From contig NZ_LGEA01000069.1 of assembly GCF_001280065.1 (NCBI RefSeq), positions 1 to 64,000 on the forward strand: a stretch of DNA of 64,000 nt, written 5' to 3'. This document shows positions 32,076-41,124 of the stretch, in pieces; position 1 is the first letter of the stretch; the number at the start of each line of letters is the position of its first letter. The position numbers were made by a program, and so were the translations under genes. Below the pieces are notes generated by a model, which was not told the origin of the DNA, did no database searches, and saw nothing but the letters and a program-made list of their open reading frames with translations. Source of the DNA: Streptomyces sp. NRRL B-1140 (GTDB lineage: Bacteria; Actinomycetota; Actinomycetes; Streptomycetales; Streptomycetaceae).

Positions 32076-32441
32076 GTGGCCCACATCGAACCAGCGGACC
32101 GGCCAGAACGGCTCTCCGTCGAACACCGCATGGTCGAGGGCATCCGTGTCGTGACGCTGCGGGGCGAAATCGACCACGACGTCCAGGATGTGCTGCGGCG
32201 AGCCCTGCAGGCCGAGGGCGGGGCCGCTCCGCCGCGGATAGTGGCAGACCTCAACGCGGTGACGTTCATGGACTCCAGCGGCATCAACGTCTTCGTCGCG
32301 GCCTATCAGGAACTGAGCGACGCAGACGGCTGGGTGCGCATCGCCGGGGCCCAGGACTCCGTCCTGCGCGTCCTGCAACTGGTCGGCGTCGACACCCTCA
32401 TCTCCTGCCACCCCACGACCGAGCAGGCTCTGACTGCCTGA
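32076..32441 (+). CDS. STAS-domain anti-anti-sigma factor
   Basis: The product has 121 residues covering a full STAS domain: LSVEHRMVEGIRVVTLRGEI, then the phosphorylation loop NAVTFMDSSGINVFVAAYQ with Ser67/Ser68, then a C-terminal helix. In the partner-switching model the unphosphorylated form sequesters an RsbW-type kinase and frees its sigma factor. The divergent RsbW-like gene at 31961 is the obvious candidate partner. GTG 32076 follows GGAGA. No phosphatase or sigma gene lies nearby. Confidence 0.88.
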   Translation: MAHIEPADRPERLSVEHRMVEGIRVVTLRGEIDHDVQDVLRRALQAEGGAAPPRIVADLNAVTFMDSSGINVFVAAYQELSDADGWVRIAGAQDSVLRVLQLVGVDTLISCHPTTEQALTA

Positions 32442-32521
32442 CATCTGCCGTCGAGCGGTGTCGGGCGGCGCAGAGGGACGCCGGGCACCGCGCGGCCGTG
32501 CCCGGCTCCCGGCAATGCGGT

Positions 32522-33304
32522 TCAGGTGAGTGCCTGCGCTGCGTAGAGCGCGCCGATCGTGGCGGCGAGGGTGCCCAGCAGGAGGCGGAGAAACGCTTCC
32601 GGCAGACGGGGTTGGAGACGTGCGCCCAGATAGCCGCCGGTCAGCCCGCCCAGTCCGCAGGCCAGTCCGAGGAACCAGTGAGGGGCGATGTCGTCGCCGC
32701 CGGTGAGGGCGAGGAGTCCGTAGGTGCCGGCGCCGATCAGCGAGGTCAGGAAGGTGGAGGCGAGGGCGGCCGGTGCTACCTGGGCGATGGGCATGCCCCG
32801 GCCGACCAGGACGGGTCCGAGGATGGAACCACCCCCGATGCCGTAGATGCCGCCGATCGTGCCGACGGCCAGCGCCAGCATGGTGATCGTGCGCGGGGAG
32901 GGCCCGGTCGTGCCGAGGGCGGTCGGTGTGCGGAGCGTGCGGGTGATCAGCCAGAGTCCGAGGGGGAGCAGCAGGACGGCGACCAGCAGGCGGAACACGC
33001 CCGGCCCGGGAACGGCGAACACACGGATGACGGCGCCGAGGACGACGCCCGGGAGCGTGCCTGCGATCAGACGGCGGGTCAGCGGGCCGAAGAGGTTGCC
33101 GTCACGCCGGTAGCGCAGCAGCGCGCCAGGTCCGGCAACGACGTTGTAGAGCAGGTTCGTGGGGGTGACGGCGGGACTGGGGACGCCGAGGACGCTGAGC
33201 TGGACCGGCAGCAGGAACACGGCGCCGGACACTCCGACCGGTGCGGTGACCAGCGCGATCAGGGCGCCTGCGGCGAAGGCGAGCAGCGGTGCCGACCAGT
33301 CCAA
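32522..33304 (-). CDS. TauE/SafE-family (UPF0721) permease
   Basis: The product has 260 residues with about eight hydrophobic segments. Family features include PTNLLYNVVAGPGALLRYR, LRLLLGTLAATIGALYA and the Gly-rich GGSILGPVLVGRG. The family exports sulfite, sulfoacetate or related organosulfonates, or moves other small anions. TTG 33304 is the only reasonable start (AAAGGGCGGGAAACGG upstream). It is flanked by the STAS gene and the ring-degradation cluster and has no visible functional link to either. Confidence 0.85.
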   Translation of the reverse strand: MDWSAPLLAFAAGALIALVTAPVGVSGAVFLLPVQLSVLGVPSPAVTPTNLLYNVVAGPGALLRYRRDGNLFGPLTRRLIAGTLPGVVLGAVIRVFAVPGPGVFRLLVAVLLLPLGLWLITRTLRTPTALGTTGPSPRTITMLALAVGTIGGIYGIGGGSILGPVLVGRGMPIAQVAPAALASTFLTSLIGAGTYGLLALTGGDDIAPHWFLGLACGLGGLTGGYLGARLQPRLPEAFLRLLLGTLAATIGALYAAQALT

Positions 33305-33494
33305 CCGTTTCCCGCCCTTTCCCGAGCCTCCGTCCAGTATCGGGTGCGGACCGGGGGCGGTCGTCGGGGCCCCCGACCTGATGGACGGAGTCGGGACGGT
33401 CTGACCCCGACCGGCACGACGAGCGTTCCCCGGCAGGCGACGGCCACCTGAGCCCGCTCGGGCCGGCTGACGTCCTCCAGCGCCTGTATTTCGG

Positions 33495-34652
33495 TCACAG
33501 GCGTTCGATGATGGTCACGTTGGCCTGGCCGCCGCCCTCGCACATCGTCTGCAGCCCGTAGCGGCCGCCGGTGCGTTCCAGCTCGTGCAGGAGGGTGGTC
33601 ATGAGCCGGGTGCCGGTGGCTCCGAGCGGGTGGCCGAGGGCGATGGCGCCACCGTTGGCGTTGACCTTCGCGGGGTCGGCGCCGGTCTCCTTCAGCCACG
33701 CCAGCACCACGGAGGCGAAGGCCTCGTTGATCTCGACCAGGTCGATCTCGTCGAGCGTCATCCCCGACTTCTTCAGGGCGTACGCGGTGGCCGGGATCGG
33801 GGCGGTCAGCATGCGGATCGGGTCCTCGCCGCGTACGGAGAGGTGGTGCACACGGGCCCTGGGGGTCAGACCGTGCTCCTGTACGGCCCGCTCCGACGCG
33901 ATGAGCAAGGCCGAAGCGCCGTCGGAGATCTGCGAGGAGAGGGCGGCCGTCAGCCGGCCGCCCTCCACCAGCGGCTGCAGGCCCGCCATCCTCTCCGGGC
34001 TGGTGTCGCGGCGCGGCCCCTCGTCGTGGGCCACGTCGCCGTACGCGACGGTCTCCCGGTCGAAGCGGCCCTCGTCGATGGCCCGGATCGCCCGCTGGTG
34101 GGAGCGGAACGCGAACTCCTCCATCGCCGTGCGGGAGATGTCCCACTTGCGGGCGATCTCCTCGGCACCGAGGAACTGGTTGACCGGCCGGTCGCCGTAG
34201 CGGGCCCGCCACCCGGCCGATCCGGCGAACGGGCCTTCGGTCAGGCCGAGCGGTGCGGCGGCCTGCCGGGTGGCGAAGGCGATGGGGATCTGCGACATGT
34301 TCTGCACGCCGCCGGCCACGACCAGGTCCTGGGTGCCCGACAGGACCCCCTGCGCGGCGAAGTGCAGGGCCTGCTGAGAGGAGCCGCACTGGCGGTCGAC
34401 AGTCACACCGGGCACCTCCTCGGGCAGTCCGGCGGCCAGCCAGCAGGTGCGTGCTATGTCACCGGCCTGCGGGCCGACGGTGTCGAGGCAGCCGAACACC
34501 ACGTCCTCGACGGCGGCCGGATCGACGCCCGATCGATCCATGAGCGCGGTCAGCACATGGGCGCCCAGGTCGGCCGGGTGAACGGCGGACAGTCCGCCGC
34601 CGCGTCGGCCGACCGGGGTGCGCACCGCTTCGACGATGTAGGCCTCGGCCAT
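33495..34652 (-). CDS. fadA6: Thiolase, FadA6-like
   Basis: This 385-residue acetyl-CoA acyltransferase has nucleophile Cys89 in DRQCGSSQQA, then EINEAFA, His341 in GGAIALGHPLG and Cys371 in CEGGGQA. All catalytic residues are present. In the mycobacterial pathway for the last steroid rings, FadA6 cleaves off an acyl-CoA unit by thiolysis after ring opening. The gene is the third of a leftward unit (IpdF-like, KstR2-like, thiolase) starting from the palindrome at 36217. The FadA6 assignment rests on this context; the protein alone only shows a degradative thiolase. Confidence 0.82.
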   Translation of the reverse strand: MAEAYIVEAVRTPVGRRGGGLSAVHPADLGAHVLTALMDRSGVDPAAVEDVVFGCLDTVGPQAGDIARTCWLAAGLPEEVPGVTVDRQCGSSQQALHFAAQGVLSGTQDLVVAGGVQNMSQIPIAFATRQAAAPLGLTEGPFAGSAGWRARYGDRPVNQFLGAEEIARKWDISRTAMEEFAFRSHQRAIRAIDEGRFDRETVAYGDVAHDEGPRRDTSPERMAGLQPLVEGGRLTAALSSQISDGASALLIASERAVQEHGLTPRARVHHLSVRGEDPIRMLTAPIPATAYALKKSGMTLDEIDLVEINEAFASVVLAWLKETGADPAKVNANGGAIALGHPLGATGTRLMTTLLHELERTGGRYGLQTMCEGGGQANVTIIERL

Positions 34653-34690
34653 GACGTCTCCTTCTCTGTGTCTGCGCGTTGCAGGACTGC

Positions 34691-35317
34691 CTAGGAGTCG
34701 TGCAGGGCGATGCCCTCCAGCACCATCGACAGATACTGGCGGGCGATCTCCTCGGGGCTGTGCCGGCCGCCCGGCCGGTACCAGGACGCGGCGACCCAGA
34801 CCGTGTCGCGAACGAAGCGGTAGGTGAGCCGTACGTCCAGGTCGGGCCGGAAGACCTTGGCGGCCACTCCGCGCTCCAGGGTTCCCAGCCATGCCTTCTC
34901 GAACTTCTGCTGCGACTCGACGAGGTAGGCGAAGTGCGGCCGGGTACCGAGGTGCCTGGATTCCTTCTGGTAGATGGCGACCGCGTCGAGGTGCCGGTCG
35001 ATCTCCCGGAAGGACTCGGTGACCAGGGCCTCCAGGGTTTCCCTGGGGCCGAGACCGGCACCGAGCACGGCGTCGTACCGGGCCCAGAGCTCGTCCAGGA
35101 AGCCGGAGAGGATCTCGTCCAGCATCGACTCCTTGGAGTCGAAGTGGTAGTAGAGGCTGCCCGCCAGGATCCCCGCCGCGTCCGCGATCTTGCGGACGGT
35201 CGTGGCGTTGTAGCCCTGCGCGGCGAACACCCGGGCCGCGATGGCCAGGAGTTCCTCGCGCCGCTCGGCCGGGCTCACCGTGGACTTCTTGTGGTCGCTG
35301 TCGCTGCTTTTCGGCAC
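34691..35317 (-). CDS. kstR2: KstR2-like TetR-family regulator
   Basis: The product has 208 residues. The TetR DNA-binding domain spans about residues 18-66 (FAAQGYNATTVRKIADAAGI, LYYHFDSKESML). The C-terminal domain has AVAIYQKESRHL and FRPDLDVRLTYRFVRDTVW, resembling KstR2, which represses the HIP-degradation genes in mycobacteria and rhodococci and is released by HIP-CoA. It lies between the IpdF-like gene (15 bases upstream) and the thiolase gene. Two palindromes in the cluster (36217-36236, 42791-42810) resemble the KstR2 operator. The specific identity is inferred from sequence pattern plus context. Confidence 0.82.
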   Translation of the reverse strand: MPKSSDSDHKKSTVSPAERREELLAIAARVFAAQGYNATTVRKIADAAGILAGSLYYHFDSKESMLDEILSGFLDELWARYDAVLGAGLGPRETLEALVTESFREIDRHLDAVAIYQKESRHLGTRPHFAYLVESQQKFEKAWLGTLERGVAAKVFRPDLDVRLTYRFVRDTVWVAASWYRPGGRHSPEEIARQYLSMVLEGIALHDS

Positions 35318-35332
35318 GGGACCATTCTCGCC

Positions 35333-36121
35333 TCACGGGTGCTGGCTGCTGACCGACAGGACCTCGCCGGTCAGGTACGACGAGTAGCCGCTGGCCAGGA
35401 AGACGATCACGTTGGCCACCTCCCACGGTTCGGCACAGCGCCCGAAGGCCTCCCGGCCGGTGAGTTCCTCCAGCAGCTCGGGGGTGGTGACCTTGGCGAG
35501 GTGCGGGTGCATGGCCAGGCTCGGCGAGACGGCGTTCACCCGCACTCCGTAGGCGGCGGCCTCCATCGCGGCACAGCGGGTGAGGGCCATGACACCGGCC
35601 TTCGCGGCGGCGTAATGGGCCTGCCCCTGCTGCGCCCTCCAGCCGATCACCGAGGCGTTGTTGACCACGACGCCGCCGGTGCCCGCGGCTTTCATGCGGC
35701 GTAGTGCGGCGCGGGTGCAGCGGAAGGTGCCGTTGAGGGTGACGTCGAGGACCTTGTGCCATTGTTCGTCGGTCATGTCGGCGATGTCGGCCGTGCCGCC
35801 GAGGCCCGCGTTGTTGACCACGATGTCCAGGCGTCCGTGGTGTTCCTCGGCATGGTCGAACAGCGAGGTGACCTGGTTTTCGTCCGTCACGTCACAGAGC
35901 AGTGCGGTGACGCGGTCCGCTCCGAACTCGGTGGCCAGTTCCGCCTCGGACTCCTTCAGGCGGCGGGCGTGGGCGTCGGAGATCACGACCCGTGCGCCCT
36001 CCTCCAGCAGCCGGCGGGCGGTCGCGCCTCCGATCCCGGCGCCCGCGGCTGCCGTGACGACGGCGGCGCGGCCGGCGAGCAGGTGGTGGCCGGGCAGATA
36101 GGGCGGTGGGGCCGCGGTCAT
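35333..36121 (-). CDS. ipdF: SDR-family oxidoreductase, IpdF-like
   Basis: The product has 262 residues. Cofactor motif AAGAGIGGATAR, then DVTDENQVTSLF, NNAGLGG, catalytic Ser in NASVIGW and YAAAKAG (YxxxK). The family uses NAD(P)(H). In the HIP pathway IpdF is proposed to oxidise a hydroxyl on the hydrindane ring of the CoA thioester. It is the first gene of the leftward unit, 95 bases from the KstR2-type palindrome. The assignment to IpdF rests on neighbourhood with KstR2-, FadA6-, IpdA-, IpdB- and IpdC-like genes. Confidence 0.78.
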   Translation of the reverse strand: MTAAPPPYLPGHHLLAGRAAVVTAAAGAGIGGATARRLLEEGARVVISDAHARRLKESEAELATEFGADRVTALLCDVTDENQVTSLFDHAEEHHGRLDIVVNNAGLGGTADIADMTDEQWHKVLDVTLNGTFRCTRAALRRMKAAGTGGVVVNNASVIGWRAQQGQAHYAAAKAGVMALTRCAAMEAAAYGVRVNAVSPSLAMHPHLAKVTTPELLEELTGREAFGRCAEPWEVANVIVFLASGYSSYLTGEVLSVSSQHP

Positions 36122-36216
36122 GGCCTGCCTCCTCGGACAGCGTGCCGCCGGTGTCCGTTCCCTCGGCGGGCTGTGGCGCCGGGACGACGCTCGACGGCCG
36201 ACGCCTCGTACGTTAA

Positions 36217-36236
36217 CCTACCAAACACTTGTTAGG
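36217..36236. promoter_or_regulatory. KstR2-type operator palindrome, copy 1
   Basis: CCTACCAAACACTTGTTAGG is a near-palindrome whose core fits the KstR2 operator pattern AnCAAGnnCTTGnT with one mismatch. It sits between the divergent IpdF-like gene (start 36121) and the crotonase gene (start 36250), 14 bases upstream of the latter's ATG. A closely similar site is found at 42791-42810. Confidence 0.72.
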
Positions 36237-36249
36237 GAAGGAGGGGGCG

Positions 36250-37107
36250 ATGTCCACTGCCCGCCCCGCGCCCACCGAACCCGTCCGTTACGAGCGCCGG
36301 GGAGCCGTCGCCCTGGTGACGATGGACCGGCCCGAGTACCGCAACGCCCAGAACTCCGCGATGACCTACGCACTGGACCGGGCCTTCTACCGCGCGTCGG
36401 ACGACGACGAGGTGAAGGTGGTGGTCCTCGCCGGAGCCGGAAAGCACTTCTCCGCCGGCCATGACATCGGCACTCCCGAGCGGGACGCTCATCTGCCGTT
36501 CGACCGCAGGGCGGGACTGTGGTGGGACCACTCGCGGACGACGGGGGCCGAGAACCGCTTCGCCCGCGAGTCCGAGGTGTACCTGGGCATGTGCCGGCGC
36601 TGGCGCGAACTGCCCAAGCCGCTCGTCGCCTCCGTGCAGGGCGCGTGTGTGGCCGGTGGGCTGATGCTGGCATGGGTGTGCGATCTGATCGTCGCCTCCG
36701 AGGACGCCTTCTTCGCCGACCCGGTGGTACGCATGGGCATACCGGGCGTCGAGTACTTCGCCCACCCGTGGGTGATGCCGCCGCGGATCGCCAAGGAGTT
36801 CCTCTACACCGGCGACCGGATGAGCGCGCGGCGCGCCTATGAGGTCGGCATGGTCAACCGGGTCGTGCCCCGCGAGGAACTGGCCGGGCACGCCTTGGAA
36901 CTGGCGGAGCGGATCGCGGCGATGCCCCGGCTGGGCCTGGCGCTGACGAAGCGTGCCGTCAACCAGGCCGAGGACCTCCAGGGCCTGCACGCGGGGCTGG
37001 ACTCGGTCTTCGGGCTGCACCATCTCGCCCACGCCCACAACGCCGAGACGAGCGACGACCCGCTCGGCGGGATGGACGTGCGCGCGATGAAGGAGGCACG
37101 CCGCTGA
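36250..37107 (+). CDS. Enoyl-CoA hydratase/isomerase (crotonase) family protein
   Basis: The product has 285 residues. Crotonase landmarks are VALVTMDRPEYRNAQN, the oxyanion-hole segment AGKHFSAGHDIG and a second in VQGACVAGGLMLAWVCDLI. The catalytic region DPVVRMGIPGVEYFAHPW lacks the standard second Glu of hydratases, so the reaction may not be simple hydration. It starts at ATG 36250 with a very strong GGAAGGAGGGGG. It is translationally coupled to the acyl-CoA dehydrogenase gene (stop and start share a base at 37107). Role in hydrindane ring degradation is inferred from the cluster. Confidence 0.8.
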   Translation: MSTARPAPTEPVRYERRGAVALVTMDRPEYRNAQNSAMTYALDRAFYRASDDDEVKVVVLAGAGKHFSAGHDIGTPERDAHLPFDRRAGLWWDHSRTTGAENRFARESEVYLGMCRRWRELPKPLVASVQGACVAGGLMLAWVCDLIVASEDAFFADPVVRMGIPGVEYFAHPWVMPPRIAKEFLYTGDRMSARRAYEVGMVNRVVPREELAGHALELAERIAAMPRLGLALTKRAVNQAEDLQGLHAGLDSVFGLHHLAHAHNAETSDDPLGGMDVRAMKEARR

Positions 37108-38276
37108 TGGATCTCGACTTCAGCGCCGCCGAGGAGGCGTTCCGGACGGAGGCGCGGGACTGGCTCGCCGCCCGTGTGCCGTCCGTCCCGCTGCCGTCGC
37201 TGGAGACCGCCGAGGGGTTCGCCGCCCATCGGGAGTGGGAGGGCACGCTCTTCGCCGACCGCTGGTCGGTGGTCTCCTGGCCGGAGCAGTTCGGCGGCCG
37301 GGGCTCCTCCCTGCTGGAGTGGCTGATCTTCGAGGAGGAGTACTACTGGGCCGGCGCGCCCGGCCGGGTCTCCCAGAACGGCATCAGCCTCCTGGCCCCC
37401 ACGCTCTTCGAGCACGGCACCGAAGAGCAGTGTGCGCGGGTCCTGCCGTCCATGGCGAGCGGTGAGGTGATCTGGGCACAGGCCTGGTCCGAGCCGGAGG
37501 CGGGGTCCGACCTGGCCTCGCTGCGGTCCGCGGCCGTGCGGACGGAGGGAGGATGGCGCGTCAGCGGCCAGAAGACGTGGTCGTCCCGGGCGGCCTTCGC
37601 GGACCGTGCGTTCGGTCTGTTCCGCAGTGACCCGGACGCCGGCCGGCCGCACCTGGGCCTGACGTATCTGATGTTCCCGCTGGACGCCGACGGGGTGACC
37701 GTGCGGCCCCTCGGCCGGCTGGACGGCAAGCCCGCCTTCGCCGAGTTGTTCCTGGACGACGTCTTCGTGCCCGACGAGGACGTCATCGGGGAGCCGGGAC
37801 AGGGATGGCCGGTCGCCATGAGCACCAGCAGGAACGAGCGGGGGCTGACCCTGCGCAGCCCCGGCCGCTTCACCGCCGCCGCCGGCCGGCTGACGGAGCT
37901 GTGGCGCTCCGGCGCCGAGCCCGGTGCCGCAGCGCTGCGCGACCGGGTCGCCGACGCGGTCATCCGTGCGCGCGCCTACCAGTTGTTCACCTACGCCCAT
38001 GCCTCACGCATCGCCGCCGGTGGGTCGATCGGCGCCGAGTCCAGCCTGAACAAGGTCTTCTGGTCGGAGCTGGACATCTCGCTGCACGAGACCGCCCTCG
38101 ATCTGCTCGGCCCCTGGGGCGAGCTGTCCGACGAGGCCGGTGAGGCTCCGGCGCACGGCAGTTGGGCGGAGGGCCACACCTTCTCGCTCGCCGGCCCCAT
38201 CTACGCCGGCACCAATGAGATCCAGCGCGACATCATCGCCGAACGGCTGCTCGGCCTGCCGAAGGGCCGCCGGTGA
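37107..38276 (+). CDS. Acyl-CoA dehydrogenase, large-type subunit
   Basis: The product has 389 residues and covers the full acyl-CoA dehydrogenase fold: N-terminal helices, FAD-contacting WAQAWSEPEAGSDLASL and GQKTWSSRAAFADRA, and a C-terminal GPIYAGTNEIQRDIIAERLL that lines the FAD and CoA sites. It oxidises acyl-CoA thioesters with ETF as acceptor. The next gene encodes a second, shorter acyl-CoA dehydrogenase overlapping by four bases. Paired genes of this sort make alpha2beta2 enzymes in steroid degradation (FadE-type pairs), and I infer the same here. Confidence 0.87.
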   Translation: MDLDFSAAEEAFRTEARDWLAARVPSVPLPSLETAEGFAAHREWEGTLFADRWSVVSWPEQFGGRGSSLLEWLIFEEEYYWAGAPGRVSQNGISLLAPTLFEHGTEEQCARVLPSMASGEVIWAQAWSEPEAGSDLASLRSAAVRTEGGWRVSGQKTWSSRAAFADRAFGLFRSDPDAGRPHLGLTYLMFPLDADGVTVRPLGRLDGKPAFAELFLDDVFVPDEDVIGEPGQGWPVAMSTSRNERGLTLRSPGRFTAAAGRLTELWRSGAEPGAAALRDRVADAVIRARAYQLFTYAHASRIAAGGSIGAESSLNKVFWSELDISLHETALDLLGPWGELSDEAGEAPAHGSWAEGHTFSLAGPIYAGTNEIQRDIIAERLLGLPKGRR

Positions 38277-39277
38277 TGCGCTTCCTCCTCGACGACGGGC
38301 AGCGGGAGTTCGCCCGCACCCTGAACCGCATGCTGGGATCCGCGGGCACGCCCGGTGTCGTACGGTCCTGGGCGGCCGGCGACCACGGCCCGGGGCGGGC
38401 CTTGTGGGCCGGGCTCGCGGAGGCCGGCGTCTTCGCCCTCTCCGTTCCGGAGGAGTACGAGGGCCTGGGACCGCTCCCCGTGGAGCTGGCCGTCGCCTTC
38501 ACCGAGCTGGGCCGGCATGCCGTGCCCGGTCCGCTGGCCGAGGCGGCCGCCGTCGGTACCCTGCTGGGCCGGCTCGGGGGCGACGTGGCCCACGCCTGGC
38601 TGCCGCAGCTCGCGTCCGGCAAGGCGGTGGCGTCCCTGTACGTCCGGTCCCCAGGGGGCAGCCCGTACGCCCTGGACTCCGACGCAGCGGACGCGGTGTT
38701 CGTCGTGGACGGCGCCGCTCTGGGGCTCGCCCGGTCGCACGGTCCGGTGCAGCCGTCGGCCGACCCGGCACGGCGGCTTGCCCGTCCGCTGGGGGAAGCC
38801 GTGCTCGTGCGGGGGCCCGCGGTGGTGGCGGCTGCCGCGTACGCCGCCGATGTCGCGGCGCTGGCGACGGCCGCGCAGGCCCTCGGGCTGGGACGTGCGC
38901 TGCTGGAACGCACGGTGGGGTATGTGCGGCAGCGCACCCAGTTCGGCGTGGCCGTCGGTTCGTTCCAGGCGGTGAAGCACCGACTGGCCGACACCCTGAT
39001 CGCCCTGGAGTTCGCCCAACCCCTCGTGTACGGCGCCGCCTTGGCCCTGGCCGCGGACGACCCTGCGGCGGGCCGGGAGGTCGCCGCGGCGAAGGTGTCG
39101 GCCTGCGAAGCGGCGTGCGCGGCGTCGAGAACGGCACTGCAACTCCACGGCGCTGTCGGATACACCGAGGAATACGACCTCTCGCTGTGGATCCGCAAGG
39201 CCCGCCCGCTGCGCAGCGCTTGGGGCACGCCGGCCGCCTGCCGTGCACGCGTCCTGGCGGCGCACGGTCAGCGATGA
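38273..39277 (+). CDS. Acyl-CoA dehydrogenase, small-type subunit
   Basis: The product has 334 residues and is shorter than typical acyl-CoA dehydrogenases (380 or more). The middle beta domain is reduced, lacking the TEP.aGSD FAD segment seen in the partner. The C-terminal helical part is intact (FGVAVGSFQAVKHRLADTLI, ALQLHGAVGYTEEYDLSLWI). This matches the partner subunits of heterotetrameric steroid acyl-CoA dehydrogenases. Start GTG 38273 or ATG 38276 overlaps the preceding stop, indicating coupled translation and probably a joint complex. It ends 18 bases before the converging IpdC-like gene. Confidence 0.83.
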   Translation: MMRFLLDDGQREFARTLNRMLGSAGTPGVVRSWAAGDHGPGRALWAGLAEAGVFALSVPEEYEGLGPLPVELAVAFTELGRHAVPGPLAEAAAVGTLLGRLGGDVAHAWLPQLASGKAVASLYVRSPGGSPYALDSDAADAVFVVDGAALGLARSHGPVQPSADPARRLARPLGEAVLVRGPAVVAAAAYAADVAALATAAQALGLGRALLERTVGYVRQRTQFGVAVGSFQAVKHRLADTLIALEFAQPLVYGAALALAADDPAAGREVAAAKVSACEAACAASRTALQLHGAVGYTEEYDLSLWIRKARPLRSAWGTPAACRARVLAAHGQR

Positions 39278-39295
39278 GCGGCGCGCGCAGCACCC

Positions 39296-40360
39296 TCACA
39301 CGACCGTCGGCAGACGGCCCAGAGTGGCGTGTGCCTCTGCCATGATCCTTTCGACCAGTTCGGCGCAGGACGGCAGGTCGTCGATCAGTCCTGCGACCTG
39401 GCCGCCGGCCATCACACCGAGGTCGGTGCGGCCGTCGACCATCGCGGCCTTGAGGAGCATCGGGGTGTTGGCGGCCAGGAGGACCTGGCTCCAGGTCAGT
39501 TCCCTGCCGTGTTTCATGGCCAGGCCGTCGCGTATCACGGCGGCCCAGCTCATGCCGGAGTCCCGTTTGAAGGCGGAGGCGTGCCGCAGGGCACGCAGCA
39601 GGGAGGCCGTACGGCCGGAGCGCTCCAGCGCGTCCACGAGGTCGGTGCGCAGCATCCGGTGGGGCAGGCCGTCGACCTTGGTGGTGACGGTGACGTCCTG
39701 GACGCCCGCGGCGAGGTAACGGGCCTTGACCGCGTCGGGGACGGTGCTGTCGGAGGTGAGCAGGAAGCGGGTGCCCATGGCCACGCCGGCGGCGCCGTAG
39801 GCGAGGGCCGCGACGAGTCCGCGTCCGTCCCGGAAGCCGCCGGCGGCGATGACGGGGATGTCGACGGCGTCCACGACCTGCGGCAGCAGCACGGTGGTGG
39901 CGACGCTGCCGGTGTGGCCGCCGCCCTCGCCGCCCTGCACGAGTACGGCGTCGGCGCCCCAGGCCGCGACCTTCTCGGCGTGCCGGCGGGCGCCCACGGA
40001 GGGGATGACGACGACTCCGGCGTCCTTCAGCCGGGCGATCAGCTCCGGCCGGGGCGCGAGCGCGAACGAGGCGACCTTGACGCCCTCGTCGAGGATGATC
40101 CGGACCCTCTCCCCCGCGTCCGAGGCGTCGGCCCGCAGATTGACACCGAAGGGCGCGCCGCTGCGGGACCTGACCTCGCGCACGGCCGAGCGGAGCTGCT
40201 CCGGGGTCATGGTGGCGGACGCGAGGATGCCCAGGGCCCCCGCGTTGGCGGCGGCGGAGACCAGGCGGGGGCCGGCCACCCATCCCATGCCGGTCTGGAC
40301 GATGGGAGTGCGCACACCGACGAGTTCGGTGAAGGCCGTGGCGATCGGGGTGTCGCTCAT
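39296..40360 (-). CDS. ipdC: Nitronate monooxygenase-family reductase, IpdC-like
   Basis: This 354-residue FMN-dependent TIM barrel has IVQTGMGWVAGPRLVSAAAN at the N-terminus, the phosphate-binding GGEGGGHTG and VIAAGGFRDGRGL. The family includes 2-nitropropane dioxygenases and the steroid-pathway enzyme IpdC, which reduces a hydroxylated hydrindane-carboxyl-CoA intermediate. It is the last gene of a leftward four-gene unit whose members overlap by four bases each (EchA20-like, IpdA-like, IpdB-like, this). The tight coupling with the IpdAB-like genes is the main reason for the assignment. Confidence 0.84.
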   Translation of the reverse strand: MSDTPIATAFTELVGVRTPIVQTGMGWVAGPRLVSAAANAGALGILASATMTPEQLRSAVREVRSRSGAPFGVNLRADASDAGERVRIILDEGVKVASFALAPRPELIARLKDAGVVVIPSVGARRHAEKVAAWGADAVLVQGGEGGGHTGSVATTVLLPQVVDAVDIPVIAAGGFRDGRGLVAALAYGAAGVAMGTRFLLTSDSTVPDAVKARYLAAGVQDVTVTTKVDGLPHRMLRTDLVDALERSGRTASLLRALRHASAFKRDSGMSWAAVIRDGLAMKHGRELTWSQVLLAANTPMLLKAAMVDGRTDLGVMAGGQVAGLIDDLPSCAELVERIMAEAHATLGRLPTVV

Positions 40361-41124
40361 GCGGGCACCTCCCGGTCTCGGACGCCCTCCGGGTCGATGA
40401 CCTCCCGGACGAGGCGCAGCTCCTCGGTGGTGGGTTCACGGGTGTACGGCACCTCGTCGGGGACGGTGAGGGCGAAACCGGTGGCCGCGAGGACCTGTCC
40501 GACCGTGACCCCGGGGTGCAGCGAGCGCAGCCGCATCGAGCGGTCCGGGGTGGCGAAGTCGAAGACGCCCAGATTGCTGATCACCTGCGGGACGTGGTGA
40601 AAGCGGGTGGCCGACGGGCCGGCCTCGGCGGCACGGTCGTAGCCGACTCCGCACACCATGTCGACCTGCTCCACGAAGACCCGCCGGGAGTGCTTGGGTA
40701 CCCAGTAACTGGTCGGATTGTTCAGGGTGTTGACGGGGGCGCCCCGGGCCCCCAGGAGTTGCCGGGCGGGTCGGGTCCAGTCGCCGATGCACGAGATGTT
40801 CTGGTTGCCGTGGCGGTCGATCTGACTGGCCCCCATCATCACGTGCCGCCGTCCCGTGGCCACGAGAGCCAGGTGCTGCCGGTAGGGCAGCCAGCCCTCC
40901 ACCACCTGGGCCCGGGCACCGAGCGCCGGGACGTCGCCGATCAGCAGTGCCTCGCCGTCGGTGAGCAACAGGTCGGGCGCGAACGTCAGCTTCGCCAGGC
41001 GGGCGCCGGCGGTGGGGACGGTGCCCATGGGTGCGGCCAGGACCTCCCCGGCGTGGCGCCATGCCTCCGCGCAGGCCACCACGCAGTGCTCGGCGCGCGT
41101 CGCCTTGTCTGCAGGACTGCTCAT
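40357..41124 (-). CDS. ipdB: CoA-transferase-like hydrolase subunit B, IpdB-like
   Basis: The product has 255 residues and is related to the beta subunit of type I CoA transferases (EHCVVACAEAWRHAGEVLAA, VMMGASQIDRHGNQNISCIG, LHPGVTVGQVLAATGF). IpdAB is a ring-cleaving hydrolase in steroid ring C degradation rather than a CoA transferase, as known from mycobacteria. The start ATG 41124 overlaps the IpdA-like stop by four bases and its stop overlaps the IpdC-like start by four, so subunit stoichiometry is probably enforced by coupled translation. Confidence 0.85.
   Translation of the reverse strand: MSSPADKATRAEHCVVACAEAWRHAGEVLAAPMGTVPTAGARLAKLTFAPDLLLTDGEALLIGDVPALGARAQVVEGWLPYRQHLALVATGRRHVMMGASQIDRHGNQNISCIGDWTRPARQLLGARGAPVNTLNNPTSYWVPKHSRRVFVEQVDMVCGVGYDRAAEAGPSATRFHHVPQVISNLGVFDFATPDRSMRLRSLHPGVTVGQVLAATGFALTVPDEVPYTREPTTEELRLVREVIDPEGVRDREVPA

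Noticed and set aside
34653..35762. Long minus-strand frame joining the thiolase to upstream sequence
   Set aside because: The part upstream of ATG 34652 is antisense-frame translation of the KstR2- and IpdF-like genes; the thiolase N-terminus MAEAYIVEAVRTP is unambiguous.
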